A stretch of 64,000 nucleotides of DNA from Planctomycetota bacterium (GTDB taxonomy: Bacteria; Planctomycetota; Phycisphaerae; UBA1845; PWPN01), in assembly GCA_022711465.1 (NCBI GenBank), contig JAKLEZ010000001.1, forward strand, positions 806,001 through 870,000, given 5' to 3'. Shown here piece after piece: positions 1-8,903 of the stretch; the stretch's first letter is position 1; every line of letters starts with the position of its first letter. The translations under genes and the position numbers were made by a program. Under the pieces are notes generated by a model. It was not told where the DNA came from. It did no database searches and worked only from the letters and a program-made list of their open reading frames with translations.

Positions 1-992
1 CCGAGGGCCTTCCAGCCCGGGTGGCCGATGTAAATAGTTGTCGGGAAACAACTTCCGAACAATGCAGCCACAATGGTCCCAATCCCGTTGACGGCCAGCG
101 ACGGTCCGGTAGCGAACACATCCCCCCCCGCCTCGGCCGACTCGATATTCTGGAGGCTGCCCAGGACGTTGAACAGTCCCATCGGGATGATGACGGACAA
201 CAGTGGGATGACTTGGCTCCAGTCCTGCCGCAGAACTTCCCATATGGCCGGTCCCGACCAGATGGGCAGGTAGAGTCGGCGTTCGGCCCATGCCTGCTGG
301 ATGGCGCTTTCGCTCATCGGTACCTCGGTGGTCACGTTGAGGAGGGGTAGCCCCCAGGCCAAGGCGGTTCCGAGGAGGATGGCGACCAAGCCTCCGGGCA
401 GGCCCAGCGGAAAGCGGGCGTGCGAGAAGTACACCAGGAGTACGACGGCCATGGGCACCATGGCCACGAGCGGCCGCTGCCATATCTGTAAGGCGAAGGT
501 CATTGAGATGAAGGTGATGGCGATGCCGGCCAGTGTGCTGAGCAGCGCGGCCCGAGGCGTGTTTCGGCGCAGGCGTTCGGCCACAAACGCGCCTGCGAAC
601 TCGATGATCCCACTCCCCAGGCAAGCGATCAGCCCCATCTGCCAAGCGGCGGCGGCGCTGTGGGTCTTGTTGTAGGTCGGCATCATGACGAAGAACACGT
701 AGACCAGTAAGGAGGGAGTGTTGATCCCGTAGGGCAAGGCGGTGACGTCCGAGCGCCCCTCGCGTTTGGCGACCCAGTGGGCCTGCAGGGCGTAGAACAG
801 GTTGCCGATGATCAGCGAGACGGCCACTCCGGGCATGATGTGCCGGGTGATGAAGCGGGCATCCTCGCCATTCATGCCGCAGTAAGCGCCGCACAACCCA
901 ACGATCAGGAGCATTTGCACGAGATTATCGATGGCCAGGCCGAAGAAGCCGTCCAGATCTCGCTTGACGAAGATGGGGTATTTCGCCGACAT
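1..992 (-). CDS. NCS2-family nucleobase/ascorbate-type permease (3' part outside window)
   Basis: Integral-membrane transporter of the NCS2 (xanthine/uracil/vitamin C permease) superfamily, cut by the left window edge so that about 330 N-terminal residues are visible. The protein begins [19 protein letters not shown] and continues as a run of hydrophobic segments separated by short polar loops. The loop [10 protein letters not shown] near residue 85 is a landmark of this permease family. The substrate cannot be decided from this half. ATG at 992 is chosen because GAGGTG lies just upstream and a good promoter lies at 1039-1067. The gene is divergent from kdsB, so a functional link is not implied. 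Family assignment is from recognised motifs and membrane topology; the missing C-terminal half limits certainty. Confidence 0.8.
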   Translation of the reverse strand, partial: MSAKYPIFVKRDLDGFFGLAIDNLVQMLLIVGLCGAYCGMNGEDARFITRHIMPGVAVSLIIGNLFYALQAHWVAKREGRSDVTALPYGINTPSLLVYVFFVMMPTYNKTHSAAAAWQMGLIACLGSGIIEFAGAFVAERLRRNTPRAALLSTLAGIAITFISMTFALQIWQRPLVAMVPMAVVLLVYFSHARFPLGLPGGLVAILLGTALAWGLPLLNVTTEVPMSESAIQQAWAERRLYLPIWSGPAIWEVLRQDWSQVIPLLSVIIPMGLFNVLGSLQNIESAEAGGDVFATGPSLAVNGIGTIVAALFGSCFPTTIYIGHPGWKAL

Positions 993-1038
993 GGGCACCT
1001 CGCGGGAACAGTGCTCAGGATTTCACAGGCCGGGGCCT

Positions 1039-1067
1039 ATGCTATGCAGGGCGAGACCGGGATACAA
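1039..1067 (-). promoter_or_regulatory. Sigma70-type promoter for the NCS2 permease
   Basis: On the minus strand TTGTAT (-35) and TAGCAT (-10) are separated by exactly 17 bases, about 45 bases upstream of the permease ATG. Prediction from sequence only. Confidence 0.5.
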
Positions 1068-1120
1068 GACGAGCGCCATGGTCCTGTCATGGTGCGGAGC
1101 AGAAAGGGGCAAACCGCCCT

Positions 1121-1149
1121 TTGACAATGGCGAGAGGTGCGGTTACAGT
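1121..1149 (+). promoter_or_regulatory. Sigma70-type promoter for kdsB-pyrG
   Basis: A perfect -35 box TTGACA and a -10 box TACAGT are separated by 17 bases. The predicted transcript starts near 1156, about 35 bases before the kdsB GTG start. It is the strongest consensus promoter in the left part of the window and would drive kdsB and pyrG as a two-gene operon. Confidence 0.65.
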
Positions 1150-1190
1150 TCGCCGTTGTCTGCTGATCAACCGTTGGCCCTCCGACGCGG

Positions 1191-1991
1191 GTGGGTTACC
1201 GTTTGTTGGCTGCCGCAGTCATTCCTGCTCGTTACGCCTCCACACGTTTTCCCGGGAAACCTCTCGCTTCGGAGACGGGGAAGCCGCTGATTCAGCACGT
1301 GTATGAGGCCGTGTCGCGGGCTCGCCGGCTCGAACGAGTACTGGTCGCCACCGACGACAACCGGATTGCCGAGGCGGTTCGGGCGTTCGGCGGCGAGGTG
1401 GTCATGACCCGGGCCGATCACCCCAGCGGAACCGACCGGGTGGCCGAGGCCGCCGCCAGCCTGCAGGTTGATCTGATTGTGAACGTCCAGGGCGACGAAC
1501 CGGAGATGGAGCCGGAGGCGATCGACACCTTGGTTGATCTCATGGCCGCTCGCCCGGACACCCCCATGGGCACGCTGGCGTGCCGATTCCGACAAGTCTC
1601 CGACGTGCTGAATCCCGCCTGCGTAAAAGTCATCCTGGACAGCGCTTCGAACGCGATTTACTTCAGTCGCAGCCTGATCCCTTACCCGCGTGACACCAAG
1701 GGCGAGGTGGACCATCCCGGTCGCTGGCTGCTGCACCTGGGCATCTACGCGTTTCGCCCGGCCTTTCTGCAAGAACTGACGCGCACGCCGCCGAGCGAGC
1801 TCGAGCGAATCGAACAGCTTGAGCAGCTCCGCGTGCTGCAGATGGGCCGCAAGATCGTGGTGGCGGTCGTGGAGCGATCCAGTACCGGGATCGACACGCC
1901 CGAACAATATGCGGCGTTCGTCGGACGATATCGTAGCCGGGCGGCCGGCCCCCGGCACACTTGGCATCACCAACCAACTCAACAGAGGTAA
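1191..1991 (+). CDS. kdsB: 3-deoxy-manno-octulosonate cytidylyltransferase (CMP-KDO synthetase)
   Basis: Activates KDO with CTP to give CMP-KDO, the donor used to attach KDO to lipid A; a cytosolic step of lipopolysaccharide core synthesis. The 266-residue protein has the usual length (about 250) and shows the N-terminal nucleotide-binding motif VIPARYASTRFPGKPL, the VATDD segment, the TSGTDR-like element HPSGTDRVAEA, the VNVQGDEP motif, and HLGIYAFR near residue 185. The start is GTG at 1191; TTG at 1203 is an alternative that would remove only four residues. pyrG follows after 3 bases, a common pairing in Gram-negative genomes since KdsB consumes the CTP that PyrG makes. The C-terminal 20 residues are proline/histidine-rich and unconserved. 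Confidence 0.95.
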   Translation: MGYRLLAAAVIPARYASTRFPGKPLASETGKPLIQHVYEAVSRARRLERVLVATDDNRIAEAVRAFGGEVVMTRADHPSGTDRVAEAAASLQVDLIVNVQGDEPEMEPEAIDTLVDLMAARPDTPMGTLACRFRQVSDVLNPACVKVILDSASNAIYFSRSLIPYPRDTKGEVDHPGRWLLHLGIYAFRPAFLQELTRTPPSELERIEQLEQLRVLQMGRKIVVAVVERSSTGIDTPEQYAAFVGRYRSRAAGPRHTWHHQPTQQR

Positions 1992-1994
1992 GAC

Positions 1995-3791
1995 ATGAAC
2001 TCCGAGAAGCTACTGGCATCGTTGAGTTATGCTTCAGACGAAACCGAGTTTTACGCCCCGATGCCCGCCGGCTACAAACCGGGCAAGACGAAGTACGTGT
2101 TCGTTTTCGGCACGGTCATGAGCGGTCTGGGCAAGGGCATCTTCTCCAGTTCGCTGGCCAAATGCCTCAAGAACAAGGGGCTCACCGTCGCTCCGATCAA
2201 GCTGGAAGGCTACCTGAACGTCGACTCCGGCACGCTCAATCCCTACCGCCACGGCGAGGTCTACGTCCTCGACGACGGCATGGAGACGGACATGGACCTG
2301 GGGACTTACGAGCGGATGCTCGACCAGGACCTGAGCCGCGTGAATTTTGCCACCAGCGGCCAGGTTTTCACCCGCGTGCTGGAGAAGGAGCGGCGTGGCA
2401 GCTACCTGGGGCGCGACGTGCAGATGATTCCCCACGTCACCGGCGAGGTGAAGATCAAACTTCGCGAGCTGGCCGTGGCGTCTGATGCCGATGTCGTGTT
2501 CGTCGAGATCGGCGGAACGGTAGGCGACGTCGAGAACGCGTACTACATCGAGGCCGCCCGTGAAATGGCCTTCGAGGAAGGGGCCAACTCCTGCGCTTTC
2601 GTGGCTCTGACCTACATCATCTCGCCGCCCAAGCTCGGCGAACAGAAGTCCAAGGCGGCTCAGCTCGGCATCCGTGGCCTCCTGGCGGTCGGGATTCAGC
2701 CGCACATCATCGCCTGCCGGGCGTCCGAGCCCGCGTCCCGCAAGGTGATGGAGAAGCTCGCCCTGTACAGCAACGTGCCCATCGACCGGTTGTTCTCGAT
2801 GCACGATTGCGACAGCATCTACGTGATCCCGGATATGCTCCGCGGCGCCGGGATGGACGACGCCGTGATCGACATTCTCGGCATCCGCGACCGAGTTCAT
2901 CCGGAAAACGAGACCCGGGCCCGGGAGGCCTGGACCGGGTTCATTCAGCGGCTGCGCACGCCCACCCGCGAGATCCGCATCGGAATGATCGGCAAGTACA
3001 CATCCGTACGCGACAGCTACGCGAGCATCCTGCACGCTCTGGAACACGCCGGCGCGGCCGTCGAAGCCCGAATCCAGGTCGTATGGATCGACAGTACCGA
3101 CATCACCGACGCCACAGCGGCCAAGGCCCTGGCCGAGGTGGATGGTATCATCGTCCCCGGCGGCTTCGGCGTGCGCGGCACGGAGGGCAAGATCGCCTGC
3201 ATCAAGTGCGCCCGGGAAAGCGGCATCCCCTATCTGGGTATCTGCTACGGGTTCCAGATGGCCGTGATCGAGTTCGCCCGCAATGTCTGTGGCCTGACCG
3301 ACGCCAACAGCACCGAGATCGACCCCGACACGCCTCACCCGGTCATTGACATCCTGCCAGAACAGAAGCAAATCGAAGGGCTCGGGGGCAACATGCGCCT
3401 GGGCGGGCGCGACGTGCTCATCAAACCCGGCACACTGGCCGCCGAGCTGTTCAACAACGCTCCCGAGACGAGGCTGCGTTTCCGCCACCGCTATGAGGTC
3501 GATCCCCAGTACATCGAGCGACTGGAGAAAGGTGGCATGATCTTCTCCGGCAAGGCCCCGGACTACCCGATCATGCAGATCCTCGAGCTGCCGACCAGCA
3601 AGCACCTGTTCTTCTTCGGAACCCAGGCTCACCCGGAGATGCAGAGTCGTCCACTCCGACCGCAGCCGATGTTCCACGGTCTGGCCCGAGCCGCCCTCGT
3701 CTACGCCGACCGGCACGGCCGAAGTCAGCGCCCAACTTCGCCGGCGGCCACTGCGGCCGCTGCGACCAACGCAACGGCGATGCAGGCGTAG
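1995..3791 (+). CDS. pyrG: CTP synthase, divergent subfamily
   Basis: Makes CTP from UTP, ATP and glutamine in two domains. Residues 33-290 are the synthetase/P-loop domain (SGLGKGI at about 43-49; KLEGYLNVD at about 69-77; DDGMETDMDLG at about 93-103; EIGGTVGDVE). Residues 325-575 are a class I glutamine amidotransferase with nucleophile Cys417 in GICYGFQ and the His546/Glu548 pair in QAHPEM. Several near-invariant stretches are altered relative to common PyrG: FVTGGVVSSLGKG reads FVFGTVMSGLGKG, KLDPY reads KLEGY, GICLGMQ reads GICYGFQ, and QFHPE reads QAHPE. The residues needed for chemistry remain, so it is probably active. N- and C-terminal extensions (about 30 and 25 residues, the latter Ala/Thr-rich) add to the 598-residue length (usual 535-550). 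AGAGG lies 7 bases before the ATG. Confidence 0.93.
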   Translation: MNSEKLLASLSYASDETEFYAPMPAGYKPGKTKYVFVFGTVMSGLGKGIFSSSLAKCLKNKGLTVAPIKLEGYLNVDSGTLNPYRHGEVYVLDDGMETDMDLGTYERMLDQDLSRVNFATSGQVFTRVLEKERRGSYLGRDVQMIPHVTGEVKIKLRELAVASDADVVFVEIGGTVGDVENAYYIEAAREMAFEEGANSCAFVALTYIISPPKLGEQKSKAAQLGIRGLLAVGIQPHIIACRASEPASRKVMEKLALYSNVPIDRLFSMHDCDSIYVIPDMLRGAGMDDAVIDILGIRDRVHPENETRAREAWTGFIQRLRTPTREIRIGMIGKYTSVRDSYASILHALEHAGAAVEARIQVVWIDSTDITDATAAKALAEVDGIIVPGGFGVRGTEGKIACIKCARESGIPYLGICYGFQMAVIEFARNVCGLTDANSTEIDPDTPHPVIDILPEQKQIEGLGGNMRLGGRDVLIKPGTLAAELFNNAPETRLRFRHRYEVDPQYIERLEKGGMIFSGKAPDYPIMQILELPTSKHLFFFGTQAHPEMQSRPLRPQPMFHGLARAALVYADRHGRSQRPTSPAATAAAATNATAMQA

Positions 3792-3953
3792 GGATCACGG
3801 CCGGGCACCGGACCAGGCGACCTCCGGAGTGCGGTACCCAGGTGAGCCGGAAGCAGCCGCTTCCGACCGGCACAGCTCCCGGCGGGCCGGACAGATGCAG
3901 CCCGCCGACCCGCACCTTGCGGAGCCTCTTCCAGCCAAAACCCCTGCAGCTCT

Positions 3954-5075
3954 TCACCGTTCCATGATATCGCAGCGTGGATACGTCTTTCCTCCGCCGG
4001 GATAGGACGTGGTCGGCCATGCTCCGGTGGCGGTCAGGATCTCGCTCTCCAGCAGATCTGTGAGAATCGTGTCCTCGCTCTTGGTTCCGGCGATGGAGGG
4101 ATTCCAGGCGAAGGCCTGGCCAGACAATACCGGAGTGGTGTCGCCCGGAACGGCCTTGACCTCGCGAGGCAGGTAGCCGGTCGAGCCACCCTGATGATGC
4201 CGCCGCCACTCGTCCGGGAATCCCGACTCCGCGTACACCCGCTGGGCGACCGCGAAGACCTCTCCGAGCGTGCTGCATGGGTGGGTAGCTCCGATCATGG
4301 CCGCATCCACACGGCACACCGCCTCGTGACGGCGGCGTAGATCCTCATCGATGGGCCCGAACGAGAACAACCGAGTGCACGAGACGATAAGGCCCCCGCG
4401 TTCAGCCCCAACCGCGACCAAGCCATACCGGTCGAACCTGGCGGTCGTCGGAATCGGATGCCGGTAGCGGGTGGCGCGGTCGTCGGCCGCGGCCAGGAGG
4501 GTTGGCACCCGGATCCCCCTCTCGAGCAGCGAACCGGCCAGTCTGCCGGCCAGCTCGTGCTCGGCCATGCCGCGACGAGCCCGCCGACACGTCTCCTCCA
4601 GGCACGCGGCCGTCTCCCGAGCCAGGGCCCGGATCCTCACCGTCTCCTTATCCGTCAGCGACCAGCGGAGGCAATCGAAGTCCCCTCCGAGGAGGCCAAC
4701 GGTCTCCGGCAAGCCGGCCACTCGCACGTCGCAGGCCGCTCGCAGGTCACCCAGGACATCTCGCCACAAACGCGCTGCCGACTCCGGATCGTGCCAAGGG
4801 TAGGCCTGAACCGCGAATCCCAGCACGCTCAGCTCCTCGTCGAGAACCCGCCGCTCTTCGATCCAGCTGGTCACACACACCGTCCGCTTCGGACGACTGA
4901 TCACCAGCGAGGCTACGCCCACTTCCCCGCCCGTGCCCACATGGTTCAGACCTCCCCCCGTGAACCAGGCGAAATTGCATCGCCGGGTGAGGACGACGGC
5001 GTCCAGACCGTGACTGTCCAGGTACTCGACGACGCGTTGCCGTTTCTCCTGGCACTCGGCAGCATCCGATGGCAT
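3954..5075 (-). CDS. M24 (creatinase/aminopeptidase) fold protein lacking most metal ligands
   Basis: 373-residue pita-bread-fold protein related to Xaa-Pro aminopeptidases, with an N-terminal creatinase-like domain (residues 5-140) and a C-terminal M24 domain (about 145-350). The histidine motif reads RRHHQGGSTGYLPRE (residues 291-305) and the last glutamate is Glu334 in KSEDTILT. Alignment by eye puts Ala221 and Ser232 where the two metal-binding aspartates normally stand (AVGAERGGLIVSCTR) and Asn325 where the first glutamate stands (AFAWNPS). Three of the five ligands of the dinuclear site therefore appear to be missing. It may be a non-metallo hydrolase, a binding protein, or bind one metal. 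The open frame extends about 150 codons upstream, but ATG 5075 is chosen because AGGAG lies 8 bases ahead and a longer form would overlap the divergent neighbour. Confidence 0.85.
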   Translation of the reverse strand: MPSDAAECQEKRQRVVEYLDSHGLDAVVLTRRCNFAWFTGGGLNHVGTGGEVGVASLVISRPKRTVCVTSWIEERRVLDEELSVLGFAVQAYPWHDPESAARLWRDVLGDLRAACDVRVAGLPETVGLLGGDFDCLRWSLTDKETVRIRALARETAACLEETCRRARRGMAEHELAGRLAGSLLERGIRVPTLLAAADDRATRYRHPIPTTARFDRYGLVAVGAERGGLIVSCTRLFSFGPIDEDLRRRHEAVCRVDAAMIGATHPCSTLGEVFAVAQRVYAESGFPDEWRRHHQGGSTGYLPREVKAVPGDTTPVLSGQAFAWNPSIAGTKSEDTILTDLLESEILTATGAWPTTSYPGGGKTYPRCDIMER

Positions 5076-5159
5076 TCCCTGGTCTCCTGGGCAGCCGCCC
5101 CGTCTCGAGCGGCCGGGCCCCGATTCTACCCGATCGCCCCGGCGAATACCCGGCACCCC

Positions 5160-5187
5160 TTGCATAGCAGTGAAAACCCGATTACAC
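5160..5187 (+). promoter_or_regulatory. Possible promoter for the beta-helix protein gene
   Basis: TTGCAT and TTACAC separated by 16 bases, about 35 bases upstream of the ATG at 5224, in the divergent gap between the M24 gene and the beta-helix gene. The -10 box is only a partial match. Confidence 0.35.
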
Positions 5188-5223
5188 CGGTGAGCGCGTG
5201 TCCACCCTTGAAGGAGCCCTGCG

Positions 5224-7296
5224 ATGCGACCCTCCTTGCTCACCCTGGCCATGATGCTGTCGACCTCCCCGCTTCTCGGTCTCGACCTGTTCGTCGCCAC
5301 GGACGGCAACGACCGCTGGAGCGGGAGGCTGGCCGCTCCGACCGGCGCCGGCCAGGACGGCCCGTACGCCACGCTGGAACGAGCCCGCGATGAGATCCGC
5401 CGCCTGAAGAAGGACAACACGTTGCCAGCGGGGCCGGTCAACGTGTTTCTGCGGGCCGGGGTGCATGCTCTCTCCCGACCGTTCGAGCTCACCGCGGCCG
5501 ACAGCGGCAGCAAGGACGCGCCGATCACCTACCGCGCCTGGCAGAGCGAGCAGGCCCGACTGATCGGCGGGCGCGAGGTGACCAGCTTCACCAGAGTCAC
5601 GGACCGAGCCGTTCTTGCCCGGCTCGACCCGGCGGCTAAGGACCAACTCTACCAGGCGGACGTGAAAGCCCTGGGCGTCACTGACTTCGGCGAAGTCGTG
5701 AAAGCGAGCCAGCGGTTCGAGCTGTTCTTCCAGGACAAGCCCATGACCCTGGCCCGCTGGCCAAACGAGGGTTTCGTGAAGATCGTCGACGTGGTCGGCG
5801 GTGAGCCCACGCAGATTCACGGCCACAAAGGCGACAAGATCGGCAAGTTCACCTACGAGGGCGACCGCCCGAGCCGCTGGAAGGGGGAACCGGATATCAG
5901 GCTGCTAGGCTACTGGTTCTGGGACTGGGCCGACGCTTACGAGAAGGTTGACTCGATCGACACCGAGAAGCGCATCATCTCAACCGTGCCCCCCTACCAT
6001 CACTACGGCTACCGTAAGGGCCAGCGCTACTGCGCACTGAATCTGCTGGCCGAGCTCGACTCGCCCGGCGAATGGTACCTCGATCGCGGTGCGGGCATCC
6101 TCTACTTCTGGCCGCCGGCAGCGATCGACTCGGCGAAGGCATTCGTATCCGTCACCGGGCGCATCGTCACCCTGACCGGTGTCTCTCACGTCACTCTCCG
6201 CGGCCTGCACCTGGAGTTCAGCCGGGGCACGGCCATCACCGTGAAGGACGGCTCGCACAACCTCGTTGCCGGCTGCACGCTGCGGAACCTCGGCGGCCAG
6301 GCGGTGACCATCTCCGGCGGTACGGAGAACGGCGTGGTCGGCTGCGACATCCACGACACCGGCGACGGCGGCATCACCCTCGACGGCGGCGACCGAAAAA
6401 CGCTCGCCCCGGGCATGCACTACGCGATCAATAACCACATTCACGACTACAGCCGGACCAGCAAGACGTATCGCACGGCCGTCAGCACCTCGGGCGTCGG
6501 CAACCGCATCGCCAACAACCTCATCCATGACGCCCCGCACATGGCCCTGGGCCTCAGCGGCAACGAACACCTCATCGAGCTCAACGAGATCCACACCGTC
6601 TGCATGGATACCGACGATGCCGGAGCCTTCTACATGGGGCGGGACTGGACCTGGCGCGGCAACCTCATCCGGTACAACTACTTCCACCACATCGGCAGGT
6701 TCTCCGGCAACGTCGGCGTGCAGTCGATCTACCTCGACGACTGGGCCAGCGGTACGACCGTGTTCGGCAACATCTGCTACCGCGGAGGGCGAGGCATCCT
6801 CGTGGGCGGCGGGCGAAACAACACCGTGGAGAACAACGTTTTCGTCGACTGCAAGCCGGCCGTCCACGTCGATTCACGCGGCCTGGGCTGGGCGAAGTAC
6901 TACTTCGACCAGACCGACAATACGCTGGTTGAGCGGCTCAAGCAGGTGCCCTACCAGGATTCGCCCTGGAGCACGCGGTACCCCGAGCTGTTGACCCTCT
7001 ACCAGGATGAACCCGCCCTGGCCAAGTACAACGCGGTGGTTCGCAACATCTCGACCGGCGGCCGATGGCTCGACCTTCTCGACGGCTTGACCGACAAGGT
7101 CGTGACCGTGAAGGACAACCTGGTCGACCAGGACCCGCACTTTGTTGACCCGGCCAAGGGAGATTTCCGGCTCAAGGACGACTCGCCGGCGTTCAGACTG
7201 GGATTCAAGCAGATCCCGGTGGAGAAGATCGGGCTGTACAAGGACGAGCTTCGGGCCTCGTGGCCACCACCCGGAAGACCGGCAGGCAAGCCGTAG
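5224..7296 (+). CDS. Secreted right-handed parallel beta-helix protein
   Basis: 690-residue exported protein. Residues 1-20 form a signal peptide (MRPSLLTLAMMLSTSPLLGL), followed by the FVATDGNDRWSG start typical of pectate-lyase-like beta-helix proteins of planctomycetes and other polysaccharide degraders. From about residue 315 to 600 there are repeated short rungs rich in Gly, Asn and His (VTLRGLHLEFS, NLVAGCTLRNLGGQAVTISGG, GVVGCDIHDTGDGGITLDGG, NRIANNLIHDAPHMAL), which is the parallel beta-helix. An inserted domain before it (about 110-300) looks like the beta-sandwich region common in these proteins. A role in binding or cleaving acidic polysaccharide is inferred from fold only; no catalytic set is assigned. 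AAGGAG lies 8 bases before the ATG. The gene stands alone. Confidence 0.85.
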   Translation: MRPSLLTLAMMLSTSPLLGLDLFVATDGNDRWSGRLAAPTGAGQDGPYATLERARDEIRRLKKDNTLPAGPVNVFLRAGVHALSRPFELTAADSGSKDAPITYRAWQSEQARLIGGREVTSFTRVTDRAVLARLDPAAKDQLYQADVKALGVTDFGEVVKASQRFELFFQDKPMTLARWPNEGFVKIVDVVGGEPTQIHGHKGDKIGKFTYEGDRPSRWKGEPDIRLLGYWFWDWADAYEKVDSIDTEKRIISTVPPYHHYGYRKGQRYCALNLLAELDSPGEWYLDRGAGILYFWPPAAIDSAKAFVSVTGRIVTLTGVSHVTLRGLHLEFSRGTAITVKDGSHNLVAGCTLRNLGGQAVTISGGTENGVVGCDIHDTGDGGITLDGGDRKTLAPGMHYAINNHIHDYSRTSKTYRTAVSTSGVGNRIANNLIHDAPHMALGLSGNEHLIELNEIHTVCMDTDDAGAFYMGRDWTWRGNLIRYNYFHHIGRFSGNVGVQSIYLDDWASGTTVFGNICYRGGRGILVGGGRNNTVENNVFVDCKPAVHVDSRGLGWAKYYFDQTDNTLVERLKQVPYQDSPWSTRYPELLTLYQDEPALAKYNAVVRNISTGGRWLDLLDGLTDKVVTVKDNLVDQDPHFVDPAKGDFRLKDDSPAFRLGFKQIPVEKIGLYKDELRASWPPPGRPAGKP

Positions 7297-7365
7297 ATGA
7301 CCTCTGACGGCCGCATCGCCGTGGAGTGATGCGGGTCCCGTGCAGCTGTATCAGGAGCATCCGCC

Positions 7366-7704
7366 ATGTCGATTCCCACGACGACAACGTTCAGCGTTGA
7401 AGGCTATCGAATCACCCGGTACCTGGGTGTGGTGCGCGGCATTACCGTTCGCGCACCCACGATCTCCCAGGGCATTCTCGGCGGGCTCAAGTCGATCGTC
7501 GGCGGGCGGATCGGGGCCTATACCGAGATGTGCGAGCAAGCGCGCCAGCAGGCTTACGAGCTTCTCGTGGACCACGCGATCGCCCTGGGGGCCAACGCCG
7601 TGGTGGGGCTGCGGTTTGACGCTTCCGAAGTGGCGAGCAAGTTCAGTGCGACGGAAGTGCTCTGCTACGGAACGGCCGTGGTGATCGAACCGGAGAGGGG
7701 CTGA
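7366..7704 (+). CDS. YbjQ/UPF0145 family protein
   Basis: 112-residue cytosolic protein with no signal peptide. It matches the YbjQ (UPF0145) family along its whole length: an N-terminal strand region (TFSVEGYRITRYLGVVRGITVRA), a central helix with YTEMCEQARQQAYELLVDHA, then the signature ALGANAVVGLRFDASE and a final strand AVVIEP. The family forms small oligomers and has sometimes been called heavy-metal binding, but no function is established. AGGAG lies 8 bases upstream of the ATG at 7366. It is 69 bases downstream of the beta-helix gene with no visible terminator, so co-transcription is possible but unproven. Confidence 0.88.
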   Translation: MSIPTTTTFSVEGYRITRYLGVVRGITVRAPTISQGILGGLKSIVGGRIGAYTEMCEQARQQAYELLVDHAIALGANAVVGLRFDASEVASKFSATEVLCYGTAVVIEPERG

Positions 7705-7740
7705 CCCCCCCGGACGCGGCTGCCCGGCAACACCTCGGTA

Positions 7741-8292
7741 TCACTCCGTGCCATCCTTGGCCCGGTGGCGGCGTGGGACCGCGCCGGCCGCGAACGGCGG
7801 ATAGGACTCCGGCAGCTTCCGCAGTGCCTTCCAGCGGTGGATGAACGACTGAGGGTCGCGCCGATATTCGGCGATGAGTTCCCAGGTGTACTGACGGCCG
7901 CACTCCGGGCAGCGATAGTGGTCGGGCAAGCCGGTCAGGTCGTACCCGCAGAAGATGCAGAACGGCTCGGTTCGGGCCTGCACCGCCACCCGGATGACGT
8001 ATGCAGCCAGGGACACGGCCACCGCGACGCCAATTCCGATCATCTTGACGCCCAGGAGGGCGAGTGAACCCGCCACGGGTGTGAAAAACAGACTGGCCAA
8101 TCCCAGGACCAACAGGACAACCGCCGGCACCAGAAACACCCATCGGTACCCCACGTGACGAACCAGCTCACCCCACCCTGGCCGCCACCACCGGATCAGT
8201 TCGTCCCCCTCTGTCCCGCGCGGCACGATCGGATCGGGCGACGCAAGGCGGCCGTAGTCTTCTTCAGGCCGGCGTATCGGTGGTTCGGACAC
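7741..8292 (-). CDS. Membrane protein with C-terminal zinc ribbon
   Basis: 183-residue protein of unknown function. A cytosolic N-terminal region (about 1-50, acidic/tryptophan-rich) leads into two membrane segments (YRWVFLVPAVVLLVLGLASL, then VKMIGIGVAVAVSLAAYVI). A CxxC...CxxC zinc ribbon follows, FCIFCGYDLTGLPDHYRCPECGR (about residues 109-131), and then a basic tail. This TM-plus-CGYDLTGL ribbon layout is common in planctomycete hypothetical proteins. The open frame runs 57 codons further upstream, but GTG at 8292 has GGAGG 8 bases ahead and is preferred. It is divergent from the zinc-ribbon gene at 8478. Confidence 0.7.
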   Translation of the reverse strand: MSEPPIRRPEEDYGRLASPDPIVPRGTEGDELIRWWRPGWGELVRHVGYRWVFLVPAVVLLVLGLASLFFTPVAGSLALLGVKMIGIGVAVAVSLAAYVIRVAVQARTEPFCIFCGYDLTGLPDHYRCPECGRQYTWELIAEYRRDPQSFIHRWKALRKLPESYPPFAAGAVPRRHRAKDGTE

Positions 8293-8477
8293 CGGGCATC
8301 CTCCATGCCATGTCACAGCAATCTCATGCGGCAACCGCAGTCCATTGTACCCACGTCTCCAACCAACTGCTTGAGCCGGATGGAAGCCCGCCTCTACCGA
8401 GGTATAATGGGCAAAAGGAGTCAGATCGATTCCCATCATGCCGTCCGACGCGATCGATAACAACCGAGGGAGCTACC

Positions 8478-8849
8478 ATGCTTGAGATGCTGTGGTGGGC
8501 GCAACAGTCGCCGATGTCCCAGGCCCCCGCCGACGCGACCTGCGCCAGACACCGGGCAACGGATGCATCCATCCGGATTCGTCAATTGGAAGCGGATGTC
8601 GATCGCCTGTTGCTGATCAACCGGGCCCTGTGGGAACTCGTTCGGGCCCAGCACGGACTCGAGGACAGCCATCTCCTCGAGAAAGTGAAGGAACTCGATC
8701 TTCGCGACGGCCGTCTGGACGGCAAGCTCACCGCCCATCAAATCCAACGATGCCAGCGATGCGGGCGAACGCTCAGTCGGAAACACCCACGGTGCATCTA
8801 CTGCGGCGGGGAGAGTTTCCAGAGGGATGCTTTCGAGACGGTGAGATGA
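8478..8849 (+). CDS. Small coiled-coil/zinc-ribbon protein
   Basis: 123-residue cytosolic protein not assigned to a named family. Residues 35-85 are a predicted coiled coil (IRQLEADVDRLLLINRALW, then VRAQHGLEDSHLLEKVKELD). Residues 95-112 hold a CxxC...CxxC zinc ribbon (RCQRCGRTLSRKHPRCIYCG). ATG 8478 is preferred over upstream in-frame ATGs because GAGGGAG precedes it by 6 bases and the extra N-terminus looks non-coding. A TATAAT hexamer stands at 8403-8408, with no convincing -35 box. A second zinc-finger frame begins 54 bases downstream in the same reading frame, so the two may be an operon. Function unknown; an adaptor or nucleic-acid-binding role would be a guess. Confidence 0.7.
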   Translation: MLEMLWWAQQSPMSQAPADATCARHRATDASIRIRQLEADVDRLLLINRALWELVRAQHGLEDSHLLEKVKELDLRDGRLDGKLTAHQIQRCQRCGRTLSRKHPRCIYCGGESFQRDAFETVR

Positions 8850-8903
8850 AGACGAGAGGTTTGTTCCGCGGGCATCCTCAGGGCGTCTAAACGAGGCGGC
8901 AAG

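Noticed and set aside
2034..3716. A 560-codon minus-strand frame
   Set aside because: Exactly antisense to pyrG, low-complexity, no motif.
3849..3864. Hairpin GGAAGC/GCTTCC between pyrG and the M24 gene
   Set aside because: Six-pair stem without a T-run on either strand; too weak to call a terminator.
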